From the NCBI GenBank assembly GCA_039105265.1, contig JAPFFF010000010.1:1116001-1180000 (forward strand): DNA of 64,000 bases, given 5' to 3'. A program made the position numbers and the translations under genes. Each line of letters starts with the position of its first letter. Position 1 is the stretch's first letter. This document shows positions 26,166 to 37,179 of the stretch, in pieces. The stretch comes from Tritrichomonas musculus. Its lineage: Eukaryota; Parabasalia; Tritrichomonadida; Tritrichomonadidae. The notes beneath the pieces are model-generated. The model saw only the letters and a list, made by a program, of their open reading frames with translations. It was not told the DNA's origin and did no database searches.

Positions 26166-27515
26166 ATGTCTATTGTACCATATGCTTTTCGTTGTAATGA
26201 AGCAACCAAGTTAAAGGATAAAGGTTTGTCGATAGAAGTAGCTGAAGATGATGAAGGTAACGAACAATTTAGTTTCACACGAGAGGATGGTGAACCAGTC
26301 GCATTCAATAATATATATAGCAAAGCTGAAGTTGACCAAATGGCATTAGGAAAGGACTTTAAAATTGATTCATTTAAAGATCTAACTATTACTGGTGGGC
26401 AAAGCTTACCTGTCTTCGTTGATGGTGCTACAAATACACAATATTGTACCACTTATAATAAACTGATGGAATTATTGAGAACCAATTTTTATAATCTAAC
26501 CAAATATATACATGACCTAAATATAGATGGTGTTGATTTGAGTGATTTGGCGAACACAGATATATCATTGAGTCAAATGAATTATATCGATAACAACAAC
26601 ATAATTCAACCACACAATCCGTCAAGTATAAATGATGTCATCAAAACATACAACTCATCTAATACTTCGATTCAATCATTATTATCTAACATGAATGGGT
26701 TTGTGAAGAAATCCGGATTTGAGAATACAGATATATATCCTAATGATCAATTGAATTTAATTGGCTCTTCATTATCAAATAATCTCAATGCAACAAATAA
26801 TATCAAAGCATATGCCAATCTATTCACTAGTCTCAATACCAATAATGCAAACCTATTACAAATATTGAATGGTCTTCAAAATGATATATCAACTGCTTCC
26901 AATAGTGATATAACAAATCTCTTGAATACACTTGAGAATATGGAGTACCTCGTTGTCCTAAAAATAAATGATAGATATGAGATACGCAAAGTGAAGTGTC
27001 AAAAAGCTCCATCAGGTGATGACCTCCCAGTCGAGCCAACCAAATATGATGTTATCGTGAACCCAGATGATAATAAGGAGTATGATATCGAAGATGTGGA
27101 TACACTGATTGAAAACAAGTCACCTATCAGTCACGATAACATGGATAAAGTTATCAGTGTAGTGGTCAAGACATCAAGTTTTATGCTACTTCTATTGAAA
27201 AGTACATTCTCTATAACAGATAAGCTATTATCATACACACTCTCAGGGGTATCATCTATGAGTAAGGTAACATACAATACAGCCGCATCATTGATGGAAT
27301 CATTATATAACAATTCAGGATACATCTGGCATTATACAGTAGATACATCTGGTAAACTGGTTCGCTACCTAATCACATTTAAGGATAGGGTTGTTGATTC
27401 ACTACCAACAATTGATTCATCTACTGTACATAAAGTATTTGATAACTTTGGTAGTTTCATTAGATATTACAAGAATCTGACAACTTCCAAATATGTGCAG
27501 GAGTATTTTCAATAA
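26166..27515 (+). CDS. Fibre-like N-terminal protein of the remnant, 449 residues
   Basis: The start MSIVPYAFRCNEATKLKDKG and the block NNIYSKAEVDQ match the N-terminus of fibre 1 (LYSAKSKVATKLKANG, CLYNKSEVD). The remainder is Asn/Ser-rich, then helical. It keeps the same divergent pairing with the minor capsid-like gene as in Element 1. It is much shorter than the Element 1 protein and belongs to the broken remnant; further fibre sequence continues at 27592. Confidence 0.6.
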   Translation: MSIVPYAFRCNEATKLKDKGLSIEVAEDDEGNEQFSFTREDGEPVAFNNIYSKAEVDQMALGKDFKIDSFKDLTITGGQSLPVFVDGATNTQYCTTYNKLMELLRTNFYNLTKYIHDLNIDGVDLSDLANTDISLSQMNYIDNNNIIQPHNPSSINDVIKTYNSSNTSIQSLLSNMNGFVKKSGFENTDIYPNDQLNLIGSSLSNNLNATNNIKAYANLFTSLNTNNANLLQILNGLQNDISTASNSDITNLLNTLENMEYLVVLKINDRYEIRKVKCQKAPSGDDLPVEPTKYDVIVNPDDNKEYDIEDVDTLIENKSPISHDNMDKVISVVVKTSSFMLLLLKSTFSITDKLLSYTLSGVSSMSKVTYNTAASLMESLYNNSGYIWHYTVDTSGKLVRYLITFKDRVVDSLPTIDSSTVHKVFDNFGSFIRYYKNLTTSKYVQEYFQ

Positions 27516-27591
27516 CCCTAATGTTAATAATATATGGAATCAAAATAATATTCAATGAGGAGTAGCATCAGTATTTGTTGATACGATTGAT

Positions 27592-27894
27592 TTGGTGAAT
27601 AATTTATGTGAGGCTCATAATTATGTCATGGATAGATTGGATGAGATACCAGCAGGTGATTCAAATTTTGTCAGTGAGGTAGGTATCGATGAATTCATAA
27701 TTACAAACAAGGATGTATCTTCATTAACAAATACCATTAATAATATCGAATGTAACCTATTAGTTATTAATGTTCCTGATGAACAAAAACAAGCCTTCCT
27801 CAGTTACAATAGACCAATTTTCAAAATTGTGTTACGAAAGAATGTTATATATGATAGCAAAGGCAGATATATTAAAGAGTTCGATTCGAAGTGA
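27592..27894 (+). pseudogene. Fibre-domain fragment of the remnant
   Basis: The segment FKIVLRKNVIYDSKGRYIKE near the end corresponds to FKVVLRKNIIYDTNGNLVKE in fibre 2 (about residues 97-116). It is a fossil piece of a fibre-like gene in the broken remnant, not an independent gene. Confidence 0.65.
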
Positions 27895-27915
27895 AGTTCA
27901 TCAAGATGACTAAGA

Positions 27916-28680
27916 ATGAAGAGACTGGAAAGACTGAGTTCATCGAAAAAAAAAAAAAAAATTGATGGTGAAGAAGTAGTAGTCGAATCAGTTGATGACT
28001 TTCGTGGATCACCAGACGGTAGTTTCTTTCCATATATCAACCTAATCAATGGTTTAGACTTGTCCAGATATCATATAATCAACAACATTAACAAGAAGAA
28101 CTATCGTGATAACTGTTTCGTATACGCTTGTGTTCAATCAGGTGTGTTCAATGATGACGAACTTCATAAGCTTCGTTCAATAATGTTAACTCGATCGATA
28201 CCAAACAAGAAGATAACAGAAATAGCTATTCAAATGAAGTGTCACTTCGTGGTTCATCGTATGGATGAAAAGTATAATGATAAACATCAAGATCAAGTAA
28301 CCGTTAACACACATAAGAATCCGAAAGTCATAGCTGATCGTGAAGTTAAACTACGTCTGTATAAAGATCATTTCATGATATATGATGAGTCATTACCAAT
28401 AACGAAGTTCTATATCGAACACAAAGATGAGATTGATAAGAAGTATCCCAATGTTGATATTCATAAACGATTTCGAATAAGAGGTTATAATCAAACTGGT
28501 TATCCGAATTATCATAAATCTAATTGGACTGGAACGAAATTCATGACAATAATGAGAGCTATGTTCGAACATGGATGTTTCAGAGAGATCATCCAATGTG
28601 AACAGGGTATACTTGATACATGTGAGTTCGATAATCATTTGAATGACTACATTATAATAGTTTTTTTGTTCCTATTATGA
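27916..28680 (+). pseudogene. DNA polymerase B N-terminal fragment of the remnant
   Basis: GSFFPYINLINGLDLSRYHI, KKNYRDNCFVYACVQSGVF, KCHFVVHRMDE and LRLYKDHFMIYDE match the N-terminal part of the Element 1 polymerase (about residues 183-303), including the Cys and His positions of the OTU-like region. Similarity ends near 28650. Only this N-terminal part is present; it is a fossil fragment. Confidence 0.75.
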
Positions 28681-29583
28681 TATTTAATTAAAAAATAAAA
28701 AAGAAAGAAAAGTCAAAAAGATAGATAATTATGTGAATATTGCATATTTCAATACATATATTTTATATTTTAATTTTTTTAAAGAGGTGCGAGAACTACC
28801 TTTGGTTAACCAATTTATTTCAAATTTAGATATTTATTTACACAGGTAAAATAATGTATAATTAATGTATAATTGTTTAATTTGGTTCGCTACAAGTAAT
28901 AGTATATTGATTTTAAAATTGAATATGAGAAAATAAACAATTCAAATTTTTATTTCTAAAAAAATAAAAAAAGAGCACCAAATAATTTGTTTTTTAAGGT
29001 AATTTTTATATTTGTTTAAATAAAATAATTTAAATATTCACATTTTTAACTTTTGTAATCGTTGAGCAATTAAAGGATTTCAATATTCGAAATTTAAACA
29101 AACAAAGAATATAGCATAAAATGATATATTATTACTAATATCAATGATATTATTTGATAATTCATAAATTAAATTATTTCCTTGGTTAAAAGTTACGATT
29201 ATGAAACAAAGATTCTCAAAAATATGTTTTATTGTTGTCATTTGACAAATAACTGATATTTAATTGGTTTAATAATTATTTCTTTAACGAATAATGCATG
29301 GTTTATATAGATATAATCTGAAATTCTTGATAATTATTTATTTTAGTCTTATTCATTATAATAGCCTGTTATTATTATATTATTATTTAATTTAATGAAA
29401 GTATTAAGCGTATAAAGTGTGAAAGTAGATTTATAAAATTATTGAAGATAAGATCTGTCCTCTGTTTGCTATTTCAAGATAAAAAAAAATATTTTTTAAA
29501 ATAAATTTCGTCTAAAAATTATATATTACTTTTTATTTATTTTTAATTTACTGATATTTAAGAAATATTAATAAAATATTATA

Positions 29584-29892
29584 TATAGTTTGACGATAAA
29601 CCGGTCGACATCACGAAAAACTGGTCGACATCGTCAACTTTTTCATTAAACTCATAGAAATACTCTGAATACTTTTCTATGATTCTTATTCAAAAACCGG
29701 TAGACATTATAAAATTTTAAAAATTTTTTAGAACTTTTTAAAAAGATATTTGAGTTATATTTGAGAGCCTTTTCAATATCATTTTTTATTCAATTTTGAA
29801 CATCTTTATGAAATATTTGAGTGTGATCTTATGAAAAAGTTTACGATGTCGACCCGTTTTTCTGATGTTTACTCGTTTATCGTCTTACTATA
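29584..29892. mobile_element. ~310 bp MITE-like inverted-repeat element
   Basis: The first ~62 bp (TATAGTTTGACGATAAAC..., with GGTCGACATCG) match the reverse complement of the last ~62 bp (...GTTTATCGTCTTACTATA) at roughly four bases in five. GTCGACAT is repeated within each arm. It is non-coding. The moderate arm identity suggests an old copy. Confidence 0.65.
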
Positions 29893-29906
29893 ACGGAATA
29901 TGTACA

Positions 29907-29977
29907 GAATTTTGAGGGGATTTAAGCCTAACGAACATTGCATTGAATTTTGAGGGGATTTAAGCCTAACGAACATT
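29907..29977. repeat. 33 bp direct duplication
   Basis: The phrase GAATTTTGAGGGGATTTAAG with CCTAACGAACATT occurs at 29907-29939 and, identically, at 29945-29977 with a short spacer. It lies 15 bp beyond the MITE-like element. Identical copies mean a recent duplication. Confidence 0.8.
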
Positions 29978-30131
29978 TCTACTCAATTCTTTTATAACTT
30001 TTTGTGAATATAAAAATAAAACTACGCCCGTCGAGCGGATTTATAAATAATCATAATATAATATCATACAATATAATTTAATTCTAATATAAAATTATTA
30101 TCCCCAAAAAATTAATATTATAGCTAGATAT

Positions 30132-30203
30132 TATTTTAGCAAAAAAATTTAAGAAAACGTAAATATGATTATTTATGTTTTCTATAATTTTTTTGTTAAA
30201 ATA
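30132..30203. repeat. Imperfect 33 bp palindrome (long hairpin)
   Basis: 30132-30164 (TATTTTAGCAAAAAAATT...) pairs with 30171-30203 (...AATTTTTTTGTTAAAATA) with about four mismatches and a very short loop. It could be a tiny inverted-repeat element or a cruciform-prone site. Confidence 0.65.
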
Positions 30204-30604
30204 AATTTATCTCATTTATATTATAATATTATATATATATTAATTAGAAATTATATCAATAATATTATTTAGAATATGATGAAATGAATAAATAATCAAT
30301 ATTGGTTCAACTTCATTCATATTCTTGAAAATATGTAAAATTTAAATTTCGACGTATGAACTTTCAAATAGTTTGATACTGATATGTAATATACATAATC
30401 AATTATATACTTTATTTTATTAAAAAAATCATAAGGCTAACGAATTATTTTTTGAAAAATCAATCCTTTTTTAAAACAAAAAATACGTTATTTTAGTTCT
30501 CGCACTTCTTTTTTTAATTGAATTTATTAAATTGAAATAAAATATCATGTTATGTTTTCAATGATTATTCCATTGAATTCTGCATTTAGACAAATAAATA
30601 TCAT

Positions 30605-31576
30605 ATGATCTGCAGCCAATCAAATAATGCTTGTTATATCAAAGAAAATGAAAATCATCCACTCTTTCAGAATACTTTATTCAAAACAATGGATACAAGC
30701 CAAAATACATTCCAAAATGAAATTGATTCCAATCATTTTGATAATACTTCAAAAATTGGTAATTATGCAAATGAAATGAATGACGAAAAGAATTTAATTA
30801 CAAATAAAGATAGCAAGAAATTAAAAACTAATGATGTCAAAAATAATTATAATAATGATGCTATTTGCAATAATTTCTACTTCAATAAAGACACTGAATT
30901 TGATTCAAAACCAAGGAATGATTTTAGGAAAAGAAAAAACCATAATATTAATTGCAATTTTCCATCACCAAATTCAGCTTCTCATAATTCTTGTAAAAGA
31001 TGGACACCAAATGAGGATAATAGATTACGTGAAGCTGTTGAAATATTTGGTGATTTAAATTGGAGGAGAATTTCAAATTATTTAGGAACTGGAAAAACAA
31101 GATCACAATGCTCACAAAGATGGAATCGATGTTTAGATCCTCACATTTCAAAAGAAAAATGGTCCACTGATGATATTAATCATTTAAAAGAACTTGTATT
31201 CCAATATGGTGATCATTCTTGGGCAAAAATAGCATCGAAAATGACAAATAGATGCGATGTTCAATGCCGTTATATGTACAAAAAGTTAACTAATTCTAAA
31301 GTTCACAATGCTGCTGTTGAAGATCTGGAAATGAATGATCTTGATATGTTTTTGAAATCTGATCAGCAAAACTCTGTTAACAATGAATTCTCTCAAAATC
31401 AGATGTCTTTACAAATTGGCCATGATGAAAATATGGTAGAAAAAATAAATTCAAATGAGAAGGAAAATGTTGAAATGGTATTTGATAAAGATCTTATTAT
31501 TGATCTTTTCCCACCAGAACATTTGAATGAAGAAAATACTGAATTGAATTTAAATTTAGTAGATATGTTTATGTGA
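30605..31576 (+). CDS. Two-repeat Myb (SANT) DNA-binding protein
   Basis: 323 residues. Repeat 1 spans about 131-177 (KRWTPNEDNRLREAVEIFGD ... CSQRWNRCLDP) and repeat 2 about 184-228 (EKWSTDDINHLKELVFQYGD ... QCRYMYKKL), each with the spaced Trp residues and the helix-turn-helix pattern of R2R3 Myb domains. The N-terminal 110 residues are Asn-rich and disordered, with a basic cluster FRKRKNH; the C-terminus is acidic and may activate transcription. Such proteins are nuclear regulators and are numerous in trichomonads, where some control adhesin genes. A downstream ATG at 30689 (MDTSQNTF) is an alternative start. Intact host gene. Confidence 0.85.
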   Translation: MICSQSNNACYIKENENHPLFQNTLFKTMDTSQNTFQNEIDSNHFDNTSKIGNYANEMNDEKNLITNKDSKKLKTNDVKNNYNNDAICNNFYFNKDTEFDSKPRNDFRKRKNHNINCNFPSPNSASHNSCKRWTPNEDNRLREAVEIFGDLNWRRISNYLGTGKTRSQCSQRWNRCLDPHISKEKWSTDDINHLKELVFQYGDHSWAKIASKMTNRCDVQCRYMYKKLTNSKVHNAAVEDLEMNDLDMFLKSDQQNSVNNEFSQNQMSLQIGHDENMVEKINSNEKENVEMVFDKDLIIDLFPPEHLNEENTELNLNLVDMFM

Positions 31577-32228
31577 TTTAGTAGGTATAAAAAGATTTAG
31601 TAAATAAAAAGAGCATTTATGTAAAATATTTTTGTTATTTCGATTTTAAACATATAATATTTAAATAATTTTGTTAATAATCACATAATAATTGCGCATT
31701 AACAATAATTTTTTCAAGATAAAGATAAAATTATCATTCTTTTCATTAAATTATAAACGATCACATTTTAAATAGAAATTTCTGAAATTAATTTGTATCT
31801 ATATATCAATTAATTTATCGAAATTTTTTAATGATCAGAGCTTGTTTTATATATACTTAGCCAAAAACTTTATAGACCAACAATAATTTGATGATATCGT
31901 GCATCAACTGAAAATATATCTATCTATTTTAAAGATATTTTATTTAATTGATTGAAAAAGATACATATATAGACCATTATAATTATATTAAGAAAGATAG
32001 AACCAATTTTCAATATATGATTAAAAATTATTTCGAATTACAATTTTAAATTTTTATTTTTTAAGCTGCTGAATTATTACTATTTTCTCTGATATTTTTT
32101 ACTTAAATTCTTTAAATAAAAATAGGAAATGTACTTACATATTCATAAATATGTAATTAATTTTATAATCTGTATTTAATTCATACTATAAAAAAGTGAA
32201 TTGTCACATTTAGCAAATTCACTTATAT
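31577..32228. other. Non-coding AT-rich spacer
   Basis: Between the Myb gene and the leucine-rich-repeat fragment. I see no gene, RNA or clear repeat here. Confidence 0.6.
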
Positions 32229-32782
32229 TTAATTCCAGTTGTCATAATGTTTGAAATCTGCTTGAGGGAAGGGCAGCCATCGAAAGCACATGATACAACA
32301 TGATTGCACAATAAACTGAACCAAGGAAGAACATTCCTTAAAAGCATACTTACCTATTTCTATCAGTGATGAAGGATTAGCAAAAGTCACATTATCCAAT
32401 GATGCACATTTTTGGAATGCTGCTTCCCCTATAATTGCAACCAATAAAGGAATGAAAATTTGCTGAAGAGAAGTGTAACTGAAGAACGATTTCTTACCAA
32501 TTGTAGTAACAGAAGGAGGGATTTCAATTCGTTGCAATGATGTACAATTCTGAAAAAGCGAGTCTTCAATAGATGTCAATGTTTGAGGAAGTGTTATTTT
32601 GAACCATTCTTGAACAGCCCCAAAAAAGCACTACATTGAAGAGAAGCTATTGAAAATGGAAGAATTATTTGTTGGAATGACGAACATTCATAAAACGCTC
32701 TTGCATTTTTATTATTAGTAACAGAAGAAGGGATGCTGATTTGTTGTAATAGTAAACAAACGAGAGGAAGCATCCATGTCAA
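32229..32782 (-). pseudogene. BspA-type leucine-rich repeat (LRR_5) gene fragment
   Basis: Repeats such as SLFQNCTSLQRIEIPPSVTT, KSFFSYTSLQQIFIPL, AAFQKCASLDNVTFANPSSL and YAFKECSSLVQFIVQ are the treponemal/BspA-like units of trichomonad surface proteins involved in adhesion. About five to six units remain in two frames (32594-32782 and 32229-32579) with a frameshift between them; no start, signal peptide or membrane anchor is present. It runs directly out of the sedoheptulokinase pseudogene upstream on the same strand, so a rearrangement has joined two host pseudogenes. Confidence 0.75.
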
Positions 32783-32789
32783 TGACCAT

Positions 32790-33878
32790 TAATGATTGCC
32801 GGCAATCATTTGCTATTCCAATAACTAATTCAGCTGCAATTTTACCAATTGAAAAATTATGAAGATCAATATTGCTTATTATGTAACGCGAAGATGGATC
32901 CCATCTTTCTCCTTGGAAATGAGGCGAAACATTTGGTAAATTTGGTGACTTAATTCTTTTAATGCAATTTTATCTAATTTTTCATAAATTTTATAAAATC
33001 TGGAACGTCAACATCAAACTTTTTGAATAGATCTTTGGCCATATTTTTTAATAGTTCCCATGATTTACCTCCAGAAAGAGGAGCAGTGACAATAAGAACT
33101 TTATCAAATGGAAAAGGTCTCAATTCATATTTGAGTGATTTTTCTATCAATTTTGATTCTTCTTTATTGATAGTTGAGTTCCAGTTTCAAAAAATATATA
33201 AATCTCTTCATCAAAATTTTTACCAGTTGCAATAATAGTTGATTGGTTATCGCAAATTGCACATTTTACTATAATTTGGTCTTCCATAGAATTCATCAGA
33301 TATTTTTCTCGATATTCTGAGCAAAGCAGCCCCACTTGAGATCCAGTTTTAACAATTGTTGGCAAAATGTTTTAAATCCCAACAATTAGTTTCTATATCA
33401 AATAATCCCCATGAAGCAGCATTAGTATAATCAATTGATGGTTTTTCTTGTGATCCTGTATATAACCATACTATATAATCCATGATTGTCCCGCAACAAT
33501 TATATTCATTTTTTTCTAAATTAAAGACATCTTCATTTAAATTCTTTTTTTGATTATAATAAATAGTTGTAAGAGTAGTCAAACCTAATCCATCATAAAG
33601 TTTTGAACAATTTTTTTTCTTTTTAAAATCATCAAGAATATTTTCTATTGATGCTTGTTTATCTTGCCATGTAATTAAATTTGAGTGCCTTTTAGTTGTT
33701 TTATTCCATAATAATATTCCATGCATTTGTCCTGCAACGCCAATGGCCTTCACTTTCTGAATAAGGCTCATTGGATGGCTTTTGATTAATTGATCAACCA
33801 TTGATAAGATAATGTCAACATCTTGTTCAGCAAAACCATTTTTCTTTGGAATAGATCTATTCCTAGATAAAGATTCAT
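32790..33878 (-). pseudogene. Sedoheptulokinase (FGGY sugar kinase) pseudogene
   Basis: The pieces follow the family in order: MNLYLGIDL at the 5' end (ATG at 33878), IGVAGQMHGILLWNK, LITWQDKQ, GTIMDYIVWLYTG and NAASWGLF (33349-33801), then TGSQVGLL and FETGTQLSI (33147-33365), LIVTAPLSGGKSWELL, and finally FQGERWDPSSRYIISNIDL (about 32850-32930). The enzyme would phosphorylate sedoheptulose. The frame changes at least three times and the N-terminal glycine-rich loop region is shortened, so the gene is dead. Its 3' end is replaced by a BspA repeat fragment. Host gene decay, not element DNA. Confidence 0.8.
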
Positions 33879-34404
33879 TTTTTAATGTAGAATATCACTT
33901 TAAAAAAAAACTAAAAAGATGAACTCATCTCTCATCTATTTAAAAAGTTTTGTCGTATCATTGAAAATTAAATTTCAAAAGAATTCTTTTTTTGTTAAAA
34001 AGAAAGTAGTTTTGATTTCAGATAATCTATGAAATAAACAAAAAGGCGACACTACTGATATCAAATTTCCAAATAGCAAGCTTAATTTATGGCTATTGTA
34101 TATTCTTATATATTGAAATGAAATTCACCTATCTATATTCATTAATAAGAAATTGTGGTCCAATTATAAAATAGAATCCACAATTTTTTTCCAGTTTGTT
34201 GCTTTGTTTGAAATTAGAATTTGATTAATTTAATTAACACAACATATTAATTCTGGAGTATTATTTAATGAATTGAAAGAGAATATTACCAGTAACTTTT
34301 GTTTAATAAATACACATATTTTTTTGTGTAAAAAGAGTTTTGAGCGGCGCCGTTTAAACACATAAACGATCAAAAGCATTTCAAAAAGTTCAGAAACTTT
34401 TTGA
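33879..34404. other. Non-coding AT-rich spacer
   Basis: Lies between two divergently oriented pseudogenes. A short GC-richer patch (GAGCGGCGCCGTTTAAAC) occurs near 34340. No gene is supported. Confidence 0.55.
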
Positions 34405-36793
34405 ATGCATTTTCCATATGCTTTTTCATTAATTGTTTATGAAATCATTTCTGCTCAAATTCCATTCAAAAAATTTTCAATAAATCAGCTCGCACAAAAA
34501 GTTGTGAATGATGACTATCGTCCTGAATTTGATTTTCCTATCGGCTTTGCCTATCAAAAACTCATTGAAGGCTGCTGGTCGCAAATTCTTTCTCAAAGAC
34601 CTTCATTCGACCAAATAGTAGCGGTTCTTCGTTCTGATGCTGACTTTATAACCGAAACGGTTGAAGCGGTTGATTATTATGACTACATCGATTTCATTGA
34701 TAGATCGAAAAAAGAGTTTGATTCAAAGAAAAAAATTATTTATTTGTCAGAAATAGTCAACACAAAAAGTAAGACTTTTCAAAAAGTTAAATCTGACATT
34801 TTCAGTTCATATTCGGTCATTATTGAAAGTACTATTTTTTGCCCACACGAAGAATTCAGATTGCTTAAGAAAGACTGTCAGAAACTCGTTCAAAAAGCTG
34901 AAAATAATTCTGAAAATCAATTTTTTGTTGGGAGGAATCTTTTTGAAGGAATTAACGGTTTCCATCAAAATTCAGAACTTGCTATCAAATATTTGAAAAG
35001 ATCACTCAAAGGTGGTTGTATTAGTTCAGCCAAATATTACAGTCGAATCCTCCTCGATGGAAAATCACTCCCCAAAAATCCTCAAAAAGCGGCCAAATAT
35101 CTTCAGATTTATTTAGACACAAAAGACGCGACCGTTTACACATTATATGGCCGAGCCAAAAAGGAAGAAAGAGACTACAATGAAGCCATTCGATATTTCA
35201 TAAAAGCAGCAAATGCGGGCAATCCAGAAGCAATGCACGAGTATGGTTTGATGCTTCAAAACGGCGAAGGTGTTGAAAAAGACAAAATCAAAGCAAATGA
35301 GTATTTTGAAATGGCCAAAAATAACGGTTATGGCGAACATCAACCGTTGAAGCATGAAAAAATGAAGAGGACAAAAAGTGTCAAATCATCACTTTTTGAT
35401 AAACTTCCAGATTCAGCTCAATCATCAGTTTTGGATGCCGAAAACGGCGATGAAAATTCAATGCTTTACGTAGTACGTTGCTTTATTGAAGGAAGCAACA
35501 ATTTTCCGCAGAATGTTGAAGTTGGCATCAAATTTCTTGAGAATGCTTGCAAGAAGAAGAATGTTGAAGCAATGAAGTTGTATGGAACATTGCTTTTGAA
35601 CGGCAGCATTATCAAGAAAGATGAAGAGAAGGCGATTTTCATGCTCAATGAAGTTGCCACGATTTTGCACAGTTCAGAAGAGAAATTTCAATTAGTAAAA
35701 ATTCTTCTTTCTCATGAATCTTTTAATACTCATGATATCAATGCTAACAAGAATGTTAATTATGTTCTTACCAAGAAGTTTTGTAAAGAAGCAGAAGATG
35801 CAGGCAATGTCAAAGCGATGGTTTGTTATGCCAAACTTTGTCTTAAAGAGAAGAAGAACACATTTGGCCAAATAAACTGTGATTTCAACGAAGCTTTTCA
35901 ATATAAAAAGGCGGCAGATGAAGGAGATGGAGAAGCAATGGTTCAATGCAGACTCTTTCATAAGTTCGGCTACGTAATGTTCCAAAAAGATCCAACAGAA
36001 GCAGCCAAATATTACGAAGCTTCATACAAAAAAGGCGACCTTTGCGGTCTCGCTCAATTTGGCGCTTTTTTTAATTGAAGGCCTTGGAGGAATACAGAAG
36101 AACATCAACAAAGGAATTCGTTTAATTAAGTATTCATGTGATCACAATAATGTTTACGGGATGAACATGTATGCTTACTACTTGCTGGATGGTCTTCCTG
36201 GCTTGGAAAAGAACGAAGAATTTTCTTTTCGTTATTTTAAAATTTCTGCTGATTTAGGATTTGCAATTTCTTTTCTTAATCTCGGCGTTTGTTACCGTGA
36301 TGGAAAAGGAACTAAAATGGATAGAAAAGAATTTATTAAATGCTTTAAAATTGGAACTGAAGAAGGCTCGCCAAGCGCTGCTTATCGTCTTGCTTTGATG
36401 CTAATAAAAGGTGATGAAACTTTAGGAATTAAACCTGACTTAAAAGAAGGAAATAAGTACTTAAAGTTCGCTGCTGATCATGGAAATACAAGTGCTATGT
36501 TTCAATATTCGTATAATATTGTTAAAAAAAGGGGCAATGCTTCTCAATTGAAGAAATACTTGGAAATTGGAATTTATTTCAAGGATACTAATTGTATGAT
36601 GCTTTACGGAGAAATTTTGATATAGGGAAATATGCTGCCTAGGAACGTTAATGAAGGAGTCAATTATATAAAGATGGCTGCAGATTTAGGTAACAAATAT
36701 GCAATGAAGAAATATGCTAGTTTTCTTGAAAATGGTGAAGGCGTTGATCTCAATTTGGAAGAAGCCAATAGATATAAAGAAATGGCAACATAA
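34405..36793 (+). pseudogene. TKL-type kinase C-lobe plus Sel1 repeats, decayed
   Basis: Residues 5-75 are the end of a tyrosine kinase-like domain (YAFSLIVYEIISAQIPF, then IEGCWSQILSQRPSFDQI), lacking the N-lobe and catalytic loop. About a dozen Sel1-like repeats follow (for example EAIRYFIKAANAGNPEAMHE and YGLMLQNGEGVEKD). Such kinase-Sel1 proteins form large families in trichomonads. The frame shifts between the parts ending at 36078 and starting about 36059, and an in-frame stop at 36623-36625 interrupts the last repeats, which continue to TAA at 36791. A 5'-truncated, recently decayed host copy; expression of the long first part cannot be excluded. Confidence 0.75.
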
Positions 36794-37179
36794 TACACTA
36801 TTTTTGATTCTTGATCTTTTTTTAAAGACGTTTTTTTTTTTTTTTTTGAATTCAAAACAATCGTAATTATTTCAAAAAGTTGTTAGATATAATATATAAA
36901 TATGAATAAGGTTTTGTATACACTTATTAGACATTTTATGCGCTTTTTTATAAATAAATTTTCATTTTATATCTTTGCCATTCCATATTTTAAATAATTC
37001 ATCTAAAACTATAAAATATACCATAAGGATGTAAAATACTCTATTTCTTCAAAACAGATAATAATACATATGACAACATTAGAATTACTATGCCCTTTTC
37101 CAAGATTAATAAAAAAAAAAAAAAAAAATAATAATATATCAAAAAAATAAAGGCAGCATTTTATTAAAAATAATTATTT
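36794..37179. other. Non-coding spacer with homopolymer runs
   Basis: Contains a T run near 36829-36847 and an A run near 37112-37129. It separates the 3' ends of two convergent genes. No gene is seen. Confidence 0.6.

Larger units (their letters stand above)
25366..28650. mobile_element. Old Maverick/Polinton remnant, broken
   Basis: Holds pieces of three genes of the same lineage as Element 1: a minor capsid-like gene, an N-terminal fibre-like gene with a further fibre piece, and an N-terminal polymerase piece, in an order unlike Element 1. No terminal repeats, integrase or capsid gene remain on this side. It looks broken, with about three or four breaks or rearrangements. Amino-acid divergence from Element 1 is substantial, so it is older. 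Element 1 lies directly against it. Confidence 0.8.
28651..30604. other. AT-rich host spacer with small repeat elements
   Basis: No gene is supported. It holds a MITE-like element (29584-29892), a 33 bp direct duplication (29907-29977), a long imperfect hairpin (30132-30203), and a short inverted pair GGTGCGAGAACTA (28787-28799) / TAGTTCTCGCACTTC (30494-30508) that brackets most of the spacer. Confidence 0.6.

Noticed and set aside
26150-26452. Long N-terminal extension of the remnant's minor capsid-like gene
   Set aside because: It overlaps the fibre-like gene on the other strand and has no counterpart in the Element 1 homologue.
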